A stretch of 64,000 nt of DNA from Maricaulis sp039978735 (GCF_039978735.1 NZ_JBDWAS010000026.1:27703-91702); one strand, 5' to 3'; shown: positions 32,946-42,785, counted from the first letter of the stretch. Numbers and translations are program-made. Notes: a model not told the origin generated them from the sequence alone.

Positions 32946-34241
32946 TTGAAGATACTCATTGCCGGAGCGTCCGGCTTTATCGGTTCCCATATCGCGGCGC
33001 ATCTACACGCTGCCGGACACGCCGTGGTGGCGGCCGCCCGTGGCGTGGAAAGCGCCCGGCGGCGGGCGCCCTGGCTGGACTGGGTCGCCTGCGACTTCCG
33101 GCACGATAGTTCCGAAGACTGGGCGGAGCGCCTGGCGGGCGTCGATGCGGTGGTGAACTGTGTCGGCGTGCTGCAGGACGGGCTCGGCGATGACAGCCGG
33201 GCGGTCCATGTCGCGGGGGCGGATGCCCTGTTCGCGGCGTGCGAGCAGGCCGGTGTCCGGCGAGTTTTGCACATTTCGGCGGTCGGGGTCGATGCGGCGG
33301 CCGGGTCCAGCTATGCGCGGGACAAGCTGGCGGGGGAGGCGGCACTGAAAGCCCGTGATCTCGACTGGCTGATCCTGCGTCCTTCGCTGGTGATCGCCCG
33401 CAATGTCTATGGCGGCACAGCCCTGCTGCGCGCGCTGTGCGGTATTCCCTGGGTCACGCCGCTGGTCGGCGGGCAGCAGGTCTTCCGGCCGATCGGCATG
33501 GATGATCTGTGCGCGGCGGTGGCGGACCTTGCCCGGCCGGACGCGCCGTCCCGGCAAAGCTTCGATCTGGCGGGTCCGGAACGGGTCAGCCTGGCCGATG
33601 CCGCGCGCGGCTATCGCCGCTGGCTGGGTTTCGGCGAGACCCGCATCTGGCCGGTGCCGCGCGGGCTTGCCGCCCCGGCCTTCCGGGCCGGGGATCTTCT
33701 GGGCCGGCTGGGCGTGCGCACGCCCCTGCGCAGCAATGCCCTCAAACAGCTCGACTTCGATGTCGAGGGCGATCCGGCGTCCTGGATCGCGGCCACCGGT
33801 GCCCGGCCGCGCGGTTTTCACGACTGGCTCGCGGCAAACCCCGCCGGCGTGCAGGATCGCTGGCAGGCGCGGCTGGGTTTTGCCCGGCCATTGGCGCGCT
33901 GGGTGCTGGGCCTGTTCTGGCTGGTGACGGGACTTCTGACGCTGACCGTCGCCCGGTCCGGCGCGATGGATGTGCTGGCGGGAGCGGGGCTGACAGGCTC
34001 GGCAGGCACCGCTGTTTTCTGGCTCACCTCGCTGTTCGACATCGCGGTGGGTCTTGCCATGCTCGCCAAATGGCGTGTGCGCGGTGCCGCTGCGCTGATG
34101 ATTGCGGGCACGATTGGCTATGTCGCCGGGATCAGCTGGCTGGCGCCGGACCTGTGGATCGATCCGCTGGGCCCGGTGATCAAGGTCTTCCCGGCGATGG
34201 CACTGGCGCTGCTGGTGGCGGCGACGGAGGATGAACGCTGA
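32946..34241 (+). CDS. NAD(P)-binding SDR fused to a DoxX-like membrane domain
   Basis: The N-terminal 300 residues are an atypical SDR with GASGFIGSHIA (residues 7-17), of the kind seen in NDUFA9-like and sugar-nucleotide epimerase-like proteins. The C-terminal 130 residues hold four helices of DoxX type (about 318-425). The start is TTG with GGAGGGG upstream. The stop overlaps the next start (TGATG), so DUF2269 is its partner. The fusion is known in other proteobacteria, but its reaction is not. Confidence 0.82.
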   Translation: MKILIAGASGFIGSHIAAHLHAAGHAVVAAARGVESARRRAPWLDWVACDFRHDSSEDWAERLAGVDAVVNCVGVLQDGLGDDSRAVHVAGADALFAACEQAGVRRVLHISAVGVDAAAGSSYARDKLAGEAALKARDLDWLILRPSLVIARNVYGGTALLRALCGIPWVTPLVGGQQVFRPIGMDDLCAAVADLARPDAPSRQSFDLAGPERVSLADAARGYRRWLGFGETRIWPVPRGLAAPAFRAGDLLGRLGVRTPLRSNALKQLDFDVEGDPASWIAATGARPRGFHDWLAANPAGVQDRWQARLGFARPLARWVLGLFWLVTGLLTLTVARSGAMDVLAGAGLTGSAGTAVFWLTSLFDIAVGLAMLAKWRVRGAAALMIAGTIGYVAGISWLAPDLWIDPLGPVIKVFPAMALALLVAATEDER

Positions 34242-34705
34242 TGGACCTCTATGTGATCGCCCGGCTCGTCCATATCCTCTCGGCCTGCGTCCTGTTCGGA
34301 TCCGGCGCGGCGATTGCCTTCTTCATGCTGATGGCCTGGCGGTCCGGCGAGCGGGCCGGCTTTGCGCTCGCGGCGCGCCATGTGGTCCTGGCCGACTGGC
34401 TGTTCACGGCGAGTGCGGTCGCGGTCCAGCCCCTGTCCGGCATCGCCCTGGCACATCTGGCCGGATGGCCGCTGACCGCGCCCTGGCTGCTGGCCAGTTA
34501 CAGTCTCTACGGCTTTATCGGGGCCTGCTGGCTGCCGGTGGTCTGGATCCAGTATCGCGTGCGCGACCGGCTTGCGGTGACGGACGGTGTGGCCGTTCCG
34601 CCGGAGGTTCACCGTCTGATGCGGATCTGGTTCGTGCTGGGCTGGCCGGCCTTTGCCGCGCTGATCGGGATTTTCGTCCTGATGGTCACGAAGCCCGCGC
34701 TCTGA
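34241..34705 (+). CDS. DUF2269 family membrane protein
   Basis: A 154-residue four-helix membrane protein starting MDLYVIARLVHILSACVLFG, the DUF2269 pattern with a His in helix 1. It overlaps the SDR-DoxX gene by one base, a pairing that suggests one functional unit. Haem or quinone binding is conceivable but not shown. Confidence 0.82.
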   Translation: MDLYVIARLVHILSACVLFGSGAAIAFFMLMAWRSGERAGFALAARHVVLADWLFTASAVAVQPLSGIALAHLAGWPLTAPWLLASYSLYGFIGACWLPVVWIQYRVRDRLAVTDGVAVPPEVHRLMRIWFVLGWPAFAALIGIFVLMVTKPAL

Positions 34706-34726
34706 TTGTTTGGGTGTTTGATCGGG

Positions 34727-34762
34727 AGCAGGCGGTTCCGCGGTCAGGCAGAGCCGCCTGCT
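34727..34762. terminator. Hairpin between convergent genes
   Basis: AGCAGGCGG and CCGCCTGCT form a 9-base stem with an 18-base loop between DUF2269 and the minus-strand small protein gene, followed by TGTTA on the plus strand. Probable terminator. Confidence 0.45.
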
Positions 34763-34785
34763 TGTTATCCCGAAACAGGTCTGGT

Positions 34786-35046
34786 CTAGACCGGGTGACC
34801 GCCCGGACCGCAATTCCCGAGCAGGGAGCGGTGCCAGTACGGGGTCTGCGTTCCCACGGCCTGGCCGGGAAGGATCTGGTTGTTGACGCAGGTCTCATCC
34901 ATCCAGCCGACGACTTCGGTTTTCGAGGCGTCGCTGAAGTAGGTGTACTCGTAATAAGGGTTGTAGTCGCCGACAGTCCAGGCAATGGCTGTCCCACCGC
35001 CGGCGACAAGAATGGCTCCGGCTGCAACAAGCGTCTTGCGGATCAT
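34786..35046 (-). CDS. Small secreted protein, DUF6289-like
   Basis: An 86-residue protein starting MIRKTLVAAGAILVAGGGTA with a signal peptide and the segment YEYTYFSDASKTEVVGWMDE, resembling small exported DUF6289-type proteins. Two Cys (DETCVNNQ, LGNCGPGG) may form a disulphide. The strong site GGAGGGAAAC before the ATG at 35046 fixes the start. Function unknown. Confidence 0.65.
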   Translation of the reverse strand: MIRKTLVAAGAILVAGGGTAIAWTVGDYNPYYEYTYFSDASKTEVVGWMDETCVNNQILPGQAVGTQTPYWHRSLLGNCGPGGHPV

Positions 35047-35181
35047 GTTTCCCTCCAAGTTTGTACAATTTTAAGTGAGGAAAACATTCTCACCATCCCG
35101 GGACGTGCATTGCAAGATGCAATCCATACGCTTCCCGATTTTGCGAAACCGGAACTCGACGGTCTGGCGTGACGGCGTGTT

Positions 35182-35745
35182 CTACTCGGCGGTGATCGCG
35201 CCGCAGGCGATGCGCGTACCGGCGCCACCGATCGGCTGGGAGTGGTGGTCGTCCGGCCCGGCATGGATGACGATGGCGGAGCCGTCGCTGTCCAGCAGGG
35301 ACACCCGGCCGGGGGCATCCGTGACGGTGATGCCGGTGGCGTAGAGCTCGGCGTGGATATTGCCAGCGGCATCGGCCCAGATATTCGGCAGGTCGGCCGG
35401 GGCCGGGCCCATCGGGTTGAGCAGGCCGTGTGCCACGCCGTCGGGATTGATATGACCGCCCGAAGCGGTGAAGCCGCGACCGGAGCAGTCGGCGGTCTCG
35501 TGCAGATGGATGGCATGCCACTGGCCGCGGGCCTGAACCGGCAGATCGTTGACGCGCAGCCGGATCAGCACGCCCTGCGGTCCTTCAGTGAAGACAGCCA
35601 GCCCGGACAGGGGTTCGCCATTATGCCCGCTGATCGGCACGCGGACCGCGGCCGGTGCATCTTCAGGTGCCGCATCCGGTGTCTGGGCCATGGCGGCGGG
35701 CGCCAGGACGGTGAGGGCAAACGCAAGGACACTTCGGGTCAGCAT
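35182..35745 (-). CDS. sodC: Superoxide dismutase, Cu/Zn type
   Basis: Periplasmic dismutase of 187 residues with a signal peptide (LAFALTVLAPAAMAQ). Copper/zinc ligands fit HAIHLHETADC, SGGHINPDGVAHGL and the late IVIHAGPDDHHSQP; Cys in ADC and IACG would form the usual disulphide. The window thus has a cytoplasmic iron enzyme (7635-8237) and a periplasmic Cu/Zn enzyme. It is a single gene on the minus strand before a kelch protein gene. Confidence 0.9.
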   Translation of the reverse strand: MLTRSVLAFALTVLAPAAMAQTPDAAPEDAPAAVRVPISGHNGEPLSGLAVFTEGPQGVLIRLRVNDLPVQARGQWHAIHLHETADCSGRGFTASGGHINPDGVAHGLLNPMGPAPADLPNIWADAAGNIHAELYATGITVTDAPGRVSLLDSDGSAIVIHAGPDDHHSQPIGGAGTRIACGAITAE

Positions 35746-35774
35746 GGCAGGCTCCGGCCGGTTACCGCTTCTAG

Positions 35775-36815
35775 TTAGGCGGCCGGTGCGTACACTTCCA
35801 CCCCGCCGGTCGTTCCCTGCGCACTCGGGCCGGTCGCGCCGGCGATGGCGAAGATGCGATCATCGATGGCGACACCGCCCAGCCCGTGGCGCGGCGTGCG
35901 CATGGGCGGACCGGCCTGCCAGGCATCGGCGGCCGGGTCATAGATCCACATCTGCGGATAGACACCACCGCCATCATCGCCGAACCACTCGCCGCCAAAG
36001 GCGTGGATACGGCCATGGGCGACAGCCGCGGCCAGCCCGCCCTGGCCCTGCGGCAGCGGGGCGAGCGTGTGCCAGGTGTCGGTCTGCGGATCATAGGCCT
36101 CGTGATGGGTCTCATTGCCCGCACCGACACGGCGCCCGCCGATCACATGGAAGCGCCCGTCCAGGGCAACACCGGCGGCCGAGTTGCGCGGGTTCGGATT
36201 GGGGGCGGCCCGGCGCCAGCGGTCGTCGCGGGCGTCATAGACGAAATGCGCGCCGCTGTCGGTGTGGTCCGGCCAGTTGGCATTGGCTTCGCCCGCGGGC
36301 TGGCGGCCGGTTGCGACATGAATGCCCGAGGGCAGCGAGACGGCGCAGGTCTCGGCAAAGGGCTCGGGCAGGGGCGCGACCTCCTGCCAGGTGTCGGCTT
36401 CTGGATCGTAGCGTGTGTTGGTCGAGAGCATGTGCCAGGCACCGCCCTGGGCCGCACGAAAGCCGCCTATGGCGAAGATTGCGTCGTCATGACCGACCAG
36501 ATTGGGGTGATGGCGCGGTTCGGGCAGGGCGGCGATCTCCGCCCAGCTTCCGCCCAGGTGCGGACCCGGGAACCAGCAGAAGACACGGTCGAGAATACCC
36601 ATGCCGCCCTGCGTCACCCCGGCATCGGGGGACAGCCCGCCGGCCAGGTAGATGCGCCCGTGCAGCACGGCCGGATAGATTTCCTGGGTGCGCACCGGCA
36701 GCGATGTGGCCGGGACCCACGGGGAGGTCCCGGCGGATGTCTGGGCAAGGGCCGGCGGGACAAGCCCTGCGGCCAGGCTGGCGGAGACAAATCCGCGTCG
36801 TGTCAGCGTGTTCAT
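35775..36815 (-). CDS. Tat-exported kelch-repeat protein
   Basis: A 346-residue protein with a twin-arginine start (LTRRGFVSASLAAGLVPP) and six kelch blades recognisable by repeated GG plus W/Y patterns (GGFRAAQGG, GGRRVGAGNET, GGEWFGDDGGG, with DTWQE or DTWHT before them). This beta-propeller family includes sialate epimerases and sugar-binding proteins; no catalytic set can be assigned. It lies 29 bases upstream of sodC on the same strand, so they may share a message. Confidence 0.8.
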   Translation of the reverse strand: MNTLTRRGFVSASLAAGLVPPALAQTSAGTSPWVPATSLPVRTQEIYPAVLHGRIYLAGGLSPDAGVTQGGMGILDRVFCWFPGPHLGGSWAEIAALPEPRHHPNLVGHDDAIFAIGGFRAAQGGAWHMLSTNTRYDPEADTWQEVAPLPEPFAETCAVSLPSGIHVATGRQPAGEANANWPDHTDSGAHFVYDARDDRWRRAAPNPNPRNSAAGVALDGRFHVIGGRRVGAGNETHHEAYDPQTDTWHTLAPLPQGQGGLAAAVAHGRIHAFGGEWFGDDGGGVYPQMWIYDPAADAWQAGPPMRTPRHGLGGVAIDDRIFAIAGATGPSAQGTTGGVEVYAPAA

Positions 36816-36880
36816 GCGTCTCTCCCGAATGGCGGGAGAAGTGAACCGGATACGACGCGGATTGGCCAGTCCCGTGCGTA

Positions 36881-38152
36881 CTATTCGGCGGGGCAGTTGC
36901 CGCCGGTGATGCGGGCGATCTCGGCCGGGTCGCCATCAGTTTGTGCCGGTTCCAGGTCCAGCGCACAGGCGATGATGCCGTAGACATTGACGTTCTCGAA
37001 CGCCGTCGGCCGGGTGCCCTGCGGGAAGACCGGTCCGGCGCCGATGAAGGTTGCGCCCATGCTTTCGGCACGGTTGTCATAGCCGTGCATGCCGTGCAGC
37101 GAGGCGTGATAGGGATTGCTCAGATCGGTGCTCGACGTGGTGATCAGCCAGTCGGGCTGGGCCAGGATGAAGAGGTCGGGACCGCGATCCGGGTGGTCGA
37201 AATGCCAGTGGTCCGGATAGTCCTCGCGGCGATAGGCCATGATGCGCGGATCGGCGCCCTGCAGTGCCTGGTAGACGCGATTGACGTCTTCCTCGCTGCC
37301 ATAGCCCATCAGGAAGGGCTCCAGCCCCATGCCGTAGGAGCCCATGCCTTCCTCGAACAGGATGCCGTCCAGATCGGCCAGCTCGTCGATGCGGATGACG
37401 CGCTCGGTCGAGACGGCCGACATGCCATGGTCGGACACGATGATGATATTGGTCCGGTCCAGCAGGCCGCGGTCTTCCAGACCGTCGACGATCTCGCCGA
37501 CCAGCCGGTCGACTTCGGCAACGGCCTGGCCTTCTTCCGGCGTGAACGGGCCGGCGCGGTGGGTGACCGTGTCGACATGGTCGAAATAGACCGCGGCAAA
37601 GCGCGGCTGCTCGCCGGCCGGGGCGTCGAACCAGGCGAGAACCTCGTCGACCCGCTCGTCATAGGGTTTGTTGTGCTCATAAGGGTGCCAGACGCTGGCC
37701 ATGTCGCCGTCGACCGGGCTTTCCGAACCCAGCCAGAACATGATGTGGCTGCGCACATCCTGGCGCTCGGCGGTGATCCAGATCGGCTCGCCCTGCCACC
37801 AGAACGGGTCCTGCGGGCTGCCTTCGGCATTGTTGAAGTGACGGCGGGCGGCCGTATCCCAGGGCGAGTTGGAAATCATGCCGTGATGCTCGGGGTAGAG
37901 ACCCGTGGCGATGGAATAGAAATTCACGAAGGTCTTCGACGGCATGACGGGAATCATGCGTTCCGGCCGTGTGCCGCGATCCGCAAGCGCCTGCAGGTTC
38001 GGCGCGTCCCAGCGGTCGATCGCATCATAGCGCAGGCCGTCCAGGCCGATCATCAGCACGATCGGATCGTTCTGCGGCGCCTGTGACGGAACGTGGCTGC
38101 AGGCGGCCAGAAGGGCCGTGGCGGCAAGGGTGGCAAAGGCGGCAAGACGCAT
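36881..38152 (-). CDS. Nucleotide pyrophosphatase/phosphodiesterase-like lipoprotein
   Basis: Envelope member of the alkaline phosphatase superfamily (NPP type). The ATG at 38152 gives 423 residues with a lipobox LAAC (AATALLAACSHVP). Metal site one is MIGLDGLRYD with the nucleophile Thr in MPSKTFVNFYS; later ligands are YFDHVDTVTH and SDHGMS. Substrates would be nucleotides or phosphodiesters; fine specificity cannot be read. It lies 65 bases upstream of the kelch gene. Confidence 0.87.
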   Translation of the reverse strand: MRLAAFATLAATALLAACSHVPSQAPQNDPIVLMIGLDGLRYDAIDRWDAPNLQALADRGTRPERMIPVMPSKTFVNFYSIATGLYPEHHGMISNSPWDTAARRHFNNAEGSPQDPFWWQGEPIWITAERQDVRSHIMFWLGSESPVDGDMASVWHPYEHNKPYDERVDEVLAWFDAPAGEQPRFAAVYFDHVDTVTHRAGPFTPEEGQAVAEVDRLVGEIVDGLEDRGLLDRTNIIIVSDHGMSAVSTERVIRIDELADLDGILFEEGMGSYGMGLEPFLMGYGSEEDVNRVYQALQGADPRIMAYRREDYPDHWHFDHPDRGPDLFILAQPDWLITTSSTDLSNPYHASLHGMHGYDNRAESMGATFIGAGPVFPQGTRPTAFENVNVYGIIACALDLEPAQTDGDPAEIARITGGNCPAE

Positions 38153-38404
38153 ATCGGGTTCCCCAACACGAGATGAAGCTGGCACGGGTGTAAGCGGGGA
38201 TTGTCACAAACGGAAGACAGCGCCTGTCAATTGCGCCGCGGCCAACCGACGCTGGTGTTTGCGCCAGCCCCCCCCGATTGTTAAGACTTGGCGACAGGCC
38301 TGCCGCCTGATTCACGCGCTTTTCCGGCTTTTGCCGCCAGCCGCGTGACGGCGGCGTTTTTCGTGGATGCCGGCCGGGGCGGCCGGGGCCCGCGAAACCA
38401 GCAC

Positions 38405-41257
38405 ATGAGGACCGCCTTGAGCGATCACGACGACGAGCTTCCGCCGGTTGGCGACAATGCCGGCCTTCCCGACGGTATCGGCAATATCTCGATCGAGGAG
38501 GAGATGCGCTCCTCCTATCTCGACTATGCGATGAGCGTCATCGTCAGCCGCGCGATCCCGGACGCGCGCGACGGGCTCAAGCCGGTGCACCGGCGCATCC
38601 TCTACACGATGCACGAGAACGGCCAGACGCACGAGAAGTCCTACCGCAAGTGCGCCACTGCCGTCGGTGACGTGATGGGCCGCTATCACCCGCACGGCGA
38701 CCAGGCGGTCTATGACGCCCTTGTGCGCCTGGCCCAGCACTGGTCGATGCGCGTGCCGCTGATCGACGGCCAGGGCAATTTCGGCTCCATCGATGGCGAT
38801 CCGCCCGCTGCCTACCGTTACACCGAGGCGCGGATGGAGAAGGTGGCCCAGTCGCTGCTCGCCGATATCGACAAGGACACGGTCAATTTCGTCGAAAACT
38901 ATTCGGCCGAGCGCCGGGAACCGGTCGTCCTGCCGGCCCGCTTCCCGAACCTGCTGGTCAATGGCGCCGGCGGTATCGCCGTCGGCATGGCCACGAACAT
39001 CCCGCCGCACAATCTGGGTGAGGTGATCGACGGTACGCTGGCGCTGATGGACAATCCGGCGATGACCGACACCGAGCTGCTGGAATACATTCCGGGGCCC
39101 GATTTCCCGACCGGCGGTCTGATCCTCGGCCGGACCGGCGCCCGCAATGCGCTGGCGACGGGGCGCGGTTCGATCATGATGCGCTCGCGCACCACGATCG
39201 AGGAAGTGCGCAATGGCCGCCAGGCGATCATCGTCCATGAAATCCCCTACCAGGTGAACAAGGCCTCGATGATCGAGAAGATCGCGGAGCTTGTCCGCGA
39301 CAAGAAGATCGAGGGGATCGGCGATCTGCGCGACGAAAGCGACCGGACCGGTCTGCGCGTGGTGATCGAGCTGAAGCGCGACGCCAATGCCGATGTGATC
39401 CTGAACCAGCTCTATCGCTGGTCGCCGATGCAGACCAGCTTCGGCGCCAACATGCTCTCCCTGGTCGGTGGCCGTCCGCAATTGCTGGGCGCGCTGGATA
39501 TCCTCAAGGAATTCCTGCGCTTCCGCGAAGAGGTCGTGGCCCGCCGCTGCAAGTTCGAGCTGAACAAGGCGCGCGACCGGGCGCATGTCATCGTCGGCCT
39601 GGCGCTCGCCGTGGCGAATATCGACGAGGTGATCGCCCTGATCCGCCGTGCGCCGAACCCGGCCGCAGCCCGCGAGGAACTGATGTCGCGCGACTGGCCG
39701 GCGCTCGATGTTGCGCCGCTGGTCGAGCTGGTGGCCGATCCGCGCTCCGTGCTGACCGACGGCAATACGCTGCGCCTGACCGACGAACAGGCCCGCGCCA
39801 TCCTGGAACTGCGCCTGAACCGACTGACCGGTCTGGGCCGCGAAGAACTGGGCAATGAGGCCAAGACGCTGGCCGAGCAGATCGCCGATCTCCTCGACAT
39901 CCTGCGTTCGCGTGATCGCGTGCTCGATATCATCCGCGACGAGATGCGCGAGGTTCGCGAGAACTACGCCACGCCGCGCCGCTCCGAATTCATCGATGCC
40001 GAGCTGGACTTCGAGGATGAGGATCTGATCCCGCGCGAGGACATGGTCGTCACCGTCACGCATGGCGGCTACGTCAAGCGTACGGCCCTGTCCGACTACC
40101 GGGCCCAGCGCCGCGGCGGCAAGGGCCGTTCGGGCATGTCGATGAAGGATGAGGACTTCGTGTCCACGCTCTTCGTCGCCTCCACCCACGCGCCGCTGCT
40201 CTTCTTCTCCAATCGCGGCATGGTCTACAAGACCAAGACCTGGCGTCTGCCGATGGGCGCGCCGAACACGCGCGGCAAGGCGCTGGTCAACATGCTGCCG
40301 CTGGAGCAGGGCGAGACGATCACCTCGATCATGGCGCTGCCCGAGGACGAGAGCGTCTGGGCGGAAATGGACGTCATGTTCGCCACCAACAAGGGCACCG
40401 TCCGCCGCAACAAGCTGTCCGACTTCGTCCAGGTCAATCGCAATGGCAAGATCGCGATGAAGCTGGAGGGCGAGGACGACCGCATCGTCAATGTGGTGCT
40501 GTGCACCGAGGATGACGACGTGTTCCTGACCACCGAGAAGGGGCGCGCGATCCGCTTCCCGGCGACGGACGTGCGCGTCTTTGCCGGCCGGAATTCCGTC
40601 GGCGTGCGGGGCATCCGCCTCGCCGAGGGCGATACGCTGATCTCCATGGCGATCCTGCGCCATGTCGACGTGACCTCGCCGGAGGCCCGCGCCTACATGA
40701 AACACGCCACCGCCATGCGCCGCGCGCTGGGCGATGACGAGGAGGCCGATGCACCGGTGCTCGAGGCCGACGAGGATGGCAGCGATGACGAGGCGGCTCT
40801 GACGACCGAGCGCCTGGCCGAGCTGGGCGCGGCCGAGGAATTCGTGCTCACCGTCGGCTCCGACGGCATGGGCAAGCGCTCCTCCGCCTATGATTTCCGG
40901 GTCATGGGCCGCGGCAATCAGGGCGTCGCCGCCACCGATGTGAAGCGCGAGATCCCGCTTTCGGCCAGCTTCCCGGTCGAGGATGCCGACCAGATCATGG
41001 CGGTCACCGATGGCGGTCAGCTGATCCGCTTCCCGGTCGACACCGTGCGGATCGCCAGCCGCTCGTCGCGCGGTGTGCGTCTCATCCGTCTCAATGACGG
41101 TGAGAATGTTGTCGCCGTGGTCCGCATTCCCGATGCCGGGGATGACGCCGTGGACGAGGATGGCGAGGTGCCGGAGACGGGTGAGGGCCCGGCCGGCGAG
41201 GCGCCCGATGCCGCTCCGGACGACACGCCCGGTGCCGCGGATGACAGCGAGGCCTGA
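38405..41257 (+). CDS. gyrA: DNA gyrase subunit A
   Basis: Breaks and rejoins DNA during supercoiling. The start at 38405 gives 950 residues. Active-site Tyr is in AAYRYTEAR (Tyr139). The quinolone region reads GDQAVYDALV: Gln100 stands at the E. coli Ser83 position and Asp104 at Asp87. The GyrA box QRRGGKG is present. The C-terminal domain has an acidic insert (about 765-800) and the protein ends in a long acidic tail. Codons before 38405 show no gyrA similarity. coaD follows 69 bases later. Confidence 0.98.
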   Translation: MRTALSDHDDELPPVGDNAGLPDGIGNISIEEEMRSSYLDYAMSVIVSRAIPDARDGLKPVHRRILYTMHENGQTHEKSYRKCATAVGDVMGRYHPHGDQAVYDALVRLAQHWSMRVPLIDGQGNFGSIDGDPPAAYRYTEARMEKVAQSLLADIDKDTVNFVENYSAERREPVVLPARFPNLLVNGAGGIAVGMATNIPPHNLGEVIDGTLALMDNPAMTDTELLEYIPGPDFPTGGLILGRTGARNALATGRGSIMMRSRTTIEEVRNGRQAIIVHEIPYQVNKASMIEKIAELVRDKKIEGIGDLRDESDRTGLRVVIELKRDANADVILNQLYRWSPMQTSFGANMLSLVGGRPQLLGALDILKEFLRFREEVVARRCKFELNKARDRAHVIVGLALAVANIDEVIALIRRAPNPAAAREELMSRDWPALDVAPLVELVADPRSVLTDGNTLRLTDEQARAILELRLNRLTGLGREELGNEAKTLAEQIADLLDILRSRDRVLDIIRDEMREVRENYATPRRSEFIDAELDFEDEDLIPREDMVVTVTHGGYVKRTALSDYRAQRRGGKGRSGMSMKDEDFVSTLFVASTHAPLLFFSNRGMVYKTKTWRLPMGAPNTRGKALVNMLPLEQGETITSIMALPEDESVWAEMDVMFATNKGTVRRNKLSDFVQVNRNGKIAMKLEGEDDRIVNVVLCTEDDDVFLTTEKGRAIRFPATDVRVFAGRNSVGVRGIRLAEGDTLISMAILRHVDVTSPEARAYMKHATAMRRALGDDEEADAPVLEADEDGSDDEAALTTERLAELGAAEEFVLTVGSDGMGKRSSAYDFRVMGRGNQGVAATDVKREIPLSASFPVEDADQIMAVTDGGQLIRFPVDTVRIASRSSRGVRLIRLNDGENVVAVVRIPDAGDDAVDEDGEVPETGEGPAGEAPDAAPDDTPGAADDSEA

Positions 41258-41326
41258 TCCCGAAACGCTTTGAAGGCGCTCGCAATCCCGCTACAAGCAG
41301 CGGCGGCAGCCGGCCAGGAGACCGAC

Positions 41327-41815
41327 ATGACCCGAACCGCCCTTTATCCCGGGACGTTCGACCCGATCACCAACGGCCATCTCGATATCATCGGCCGGGC
41401 CGTGAAACTGGTCGACAAGCTGGTGATCGGCGTCGCCATCAACGAGGCCAAGAAGCCCTTGTTCTCGCTGGAGGAACGCGTCGAGATGGTGCGTGACGAG
41501 GTGGCGAAGTTCGAGGCTGGCGCGGCGATCGAGGTCCGGCCCTTCGACGGCCTGCTGATGCATTTTGCCGAGGAGATCGGCGCGGAGTCGATCATTCGCG
41601 GCCTTCGCGCCGTCTCCGATTTCGAATACGAATTCCAGATGGTGGCGATGAACCAGCGCCTCAATGACGATATCGAGACCGTCTTCCTGATGGCGGACCC
41701 GCGTCACCAGGCGATTGCCTCGCGCCTCGTCAAGGAAATCGCAGCCCTGGGCGGACGTATCTCCGATTTCGTGCCGCCCGCCGTGGAAGCCCGTCTCAAG
41801 GAGCGACTTGCGTGA
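41327..41815 (+). CDS. coaD: Phosphopantetheine adenylyltransferase
   Basis: Penultimate step of coenzyme A synthesis: transfers AMP from ATP to 4'-phosphopantetheine. The 162-residue protein has the nucleotidyltransferase motif TNGH (residues 15-18), PGTFDP before it, SIIRGLRAVSDFEYEFQM in the middle and the C-terminal IASRLVKEIAALGG. AGGAG lies 9 bases before the ATG at 41327. Its stop overlaps or abuts the cyclophilin start. Confidence 0.97.
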   Translation: MTRTALYPGTFDPITNGHLDIIGRAVKLVDKLVIGVAINEAKKPLFSLEERVEMVRDEVAKFEAGAAIEVRPFDGLLMHFAEEIGAESIIRGLRAVSDFEYEFQMVAMNQRLNDDIETVFLMADPRHQAIASRLVKEIAALGGRISDFVPPAVEARLKERLA

Positions 41816-41817
41816 TC

Positions 41818-42777
41818 ATGCGACTGACCCTTTCTGCCACTTTCGCCCTGGCCCTCACAGCCGCTGCCTGCGGCCGCGAAGCGGCAACCGAAGCCGACAC
41901 CGAAGTCGCGGCCTCTGCCGCCAGCACCGCGGTCGTCGCCACCCAGGTCGAACCCGCCGCCGCCGAACCGGCCTATGATTTCCCCGATGAAGCCTGGCGC
42001 ACGGTCGATCAGGACCGCCTGCTCTACATCGACACCGATCACGGCATGGTCGTGGTGGAGCTGGCGCCGGAATTTGCCCCCAACCATGTCGCGCGCCTGC
42101 GCGAGCTGGTCGGTGAGCGCTTCTATGATTTCCTCGTCTGGCACCGCGTGATTGACGGCTTCATGGCGCAGGGCGGCGGTTCGCGGGCCAATCCGGGCAA
42201 TGCGGCCGACAAGCCGCCGATGGAAGCCGAATTCACCATCCGCCGCACCGATGAGCCGGCTGTCAGCGAGCTGCAGGACCGCGTCGTCAATCCGGGCCAG
42301 ATCCCGCAAATGGCGAAGGCCGGCTTCTGGAACGGCTTCCATGCCGGCACCCAGACCGCCGCGCTGGCCGGCATCACCGGCGACGGCATGGTCCAGTCCT
42401 GGCTGCTGCATTGCCGCGGCGCGGCCGCGATGGCGCGCACCAGCGACCCGAACTCGGCCCGCAGCCAGTTCTACATCACCACCGGCAGCCCCGATCACCT
42501 CAATGCCACCTATACGGTCTGGGGCCGGGTGCGCCACGGCATGGAGGCCGTCGACCAGATCGCCGTCGGCTCGGCAGCGGAAGACCCGGATTTCCGTCCG
42601 GACGTGATCCGCTCCATGCGTATCGGCAGCGAGCTGCCGGCCGAAGACCAGATCGAGATTGAAGTCGTCGACACGGACAGCGAGGCCTTTGCGGGCTATC
42701 TCGACACGCTGCGCAATGCCCAGGGCAATCTGCCCGACATCTGCGAAATCACCGTGCCGTCCAGAATTGCGGAGTAG
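41818..42777 (+). CDS. Exported cyclophilin-type peptidyl-prolyl isomerase
   Basis: Envelope proline isomerase of 319 residues. The N-terminus (LTLSATFALALTAAACGRE) is a signal sequence with a possible lipoprotein Cys. The cyclophilin domain has FYDFLVWHRVIDGFMAQGGG, SQFYITTG and YTVWGRV, with an insert of about 60 residues between the strands that enlarges the domain, and an acidic linker before it. A GTG at 41812 could add two residues. It is followed within 9 bases by a cytosolic paralogue. Confidence 0.9.
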   Translation: MRLTLSATFALALTAAACGREAATEADTEVAASAASTAVVATQVEPAAAEPAYDFPDEAWRTVDQDRLLYIDTDHGMVVVELAPEFAPNHVARLRELVGERFYDFLVWHRVIDGFMAQGGGSRANPGNAADKPPMEAEFTIRRTDEPAVSELQDRVVNPGQIPQMAKAGFWNGFHAGTQTAALAGITGDGMVQSWLLHCRGAAAMARTSDPNSARSQFYITTGSPDHLNATYTVWGRVRHGMEAVDQIAVGSAAEDPDFRPDVIRSMRIGSELPAEDQIEIEVVDTDSEAFAGYLDTLRNAQGNLPDICEITVPSRIAE

Positions 42778-42785
42778 AAAGACAC

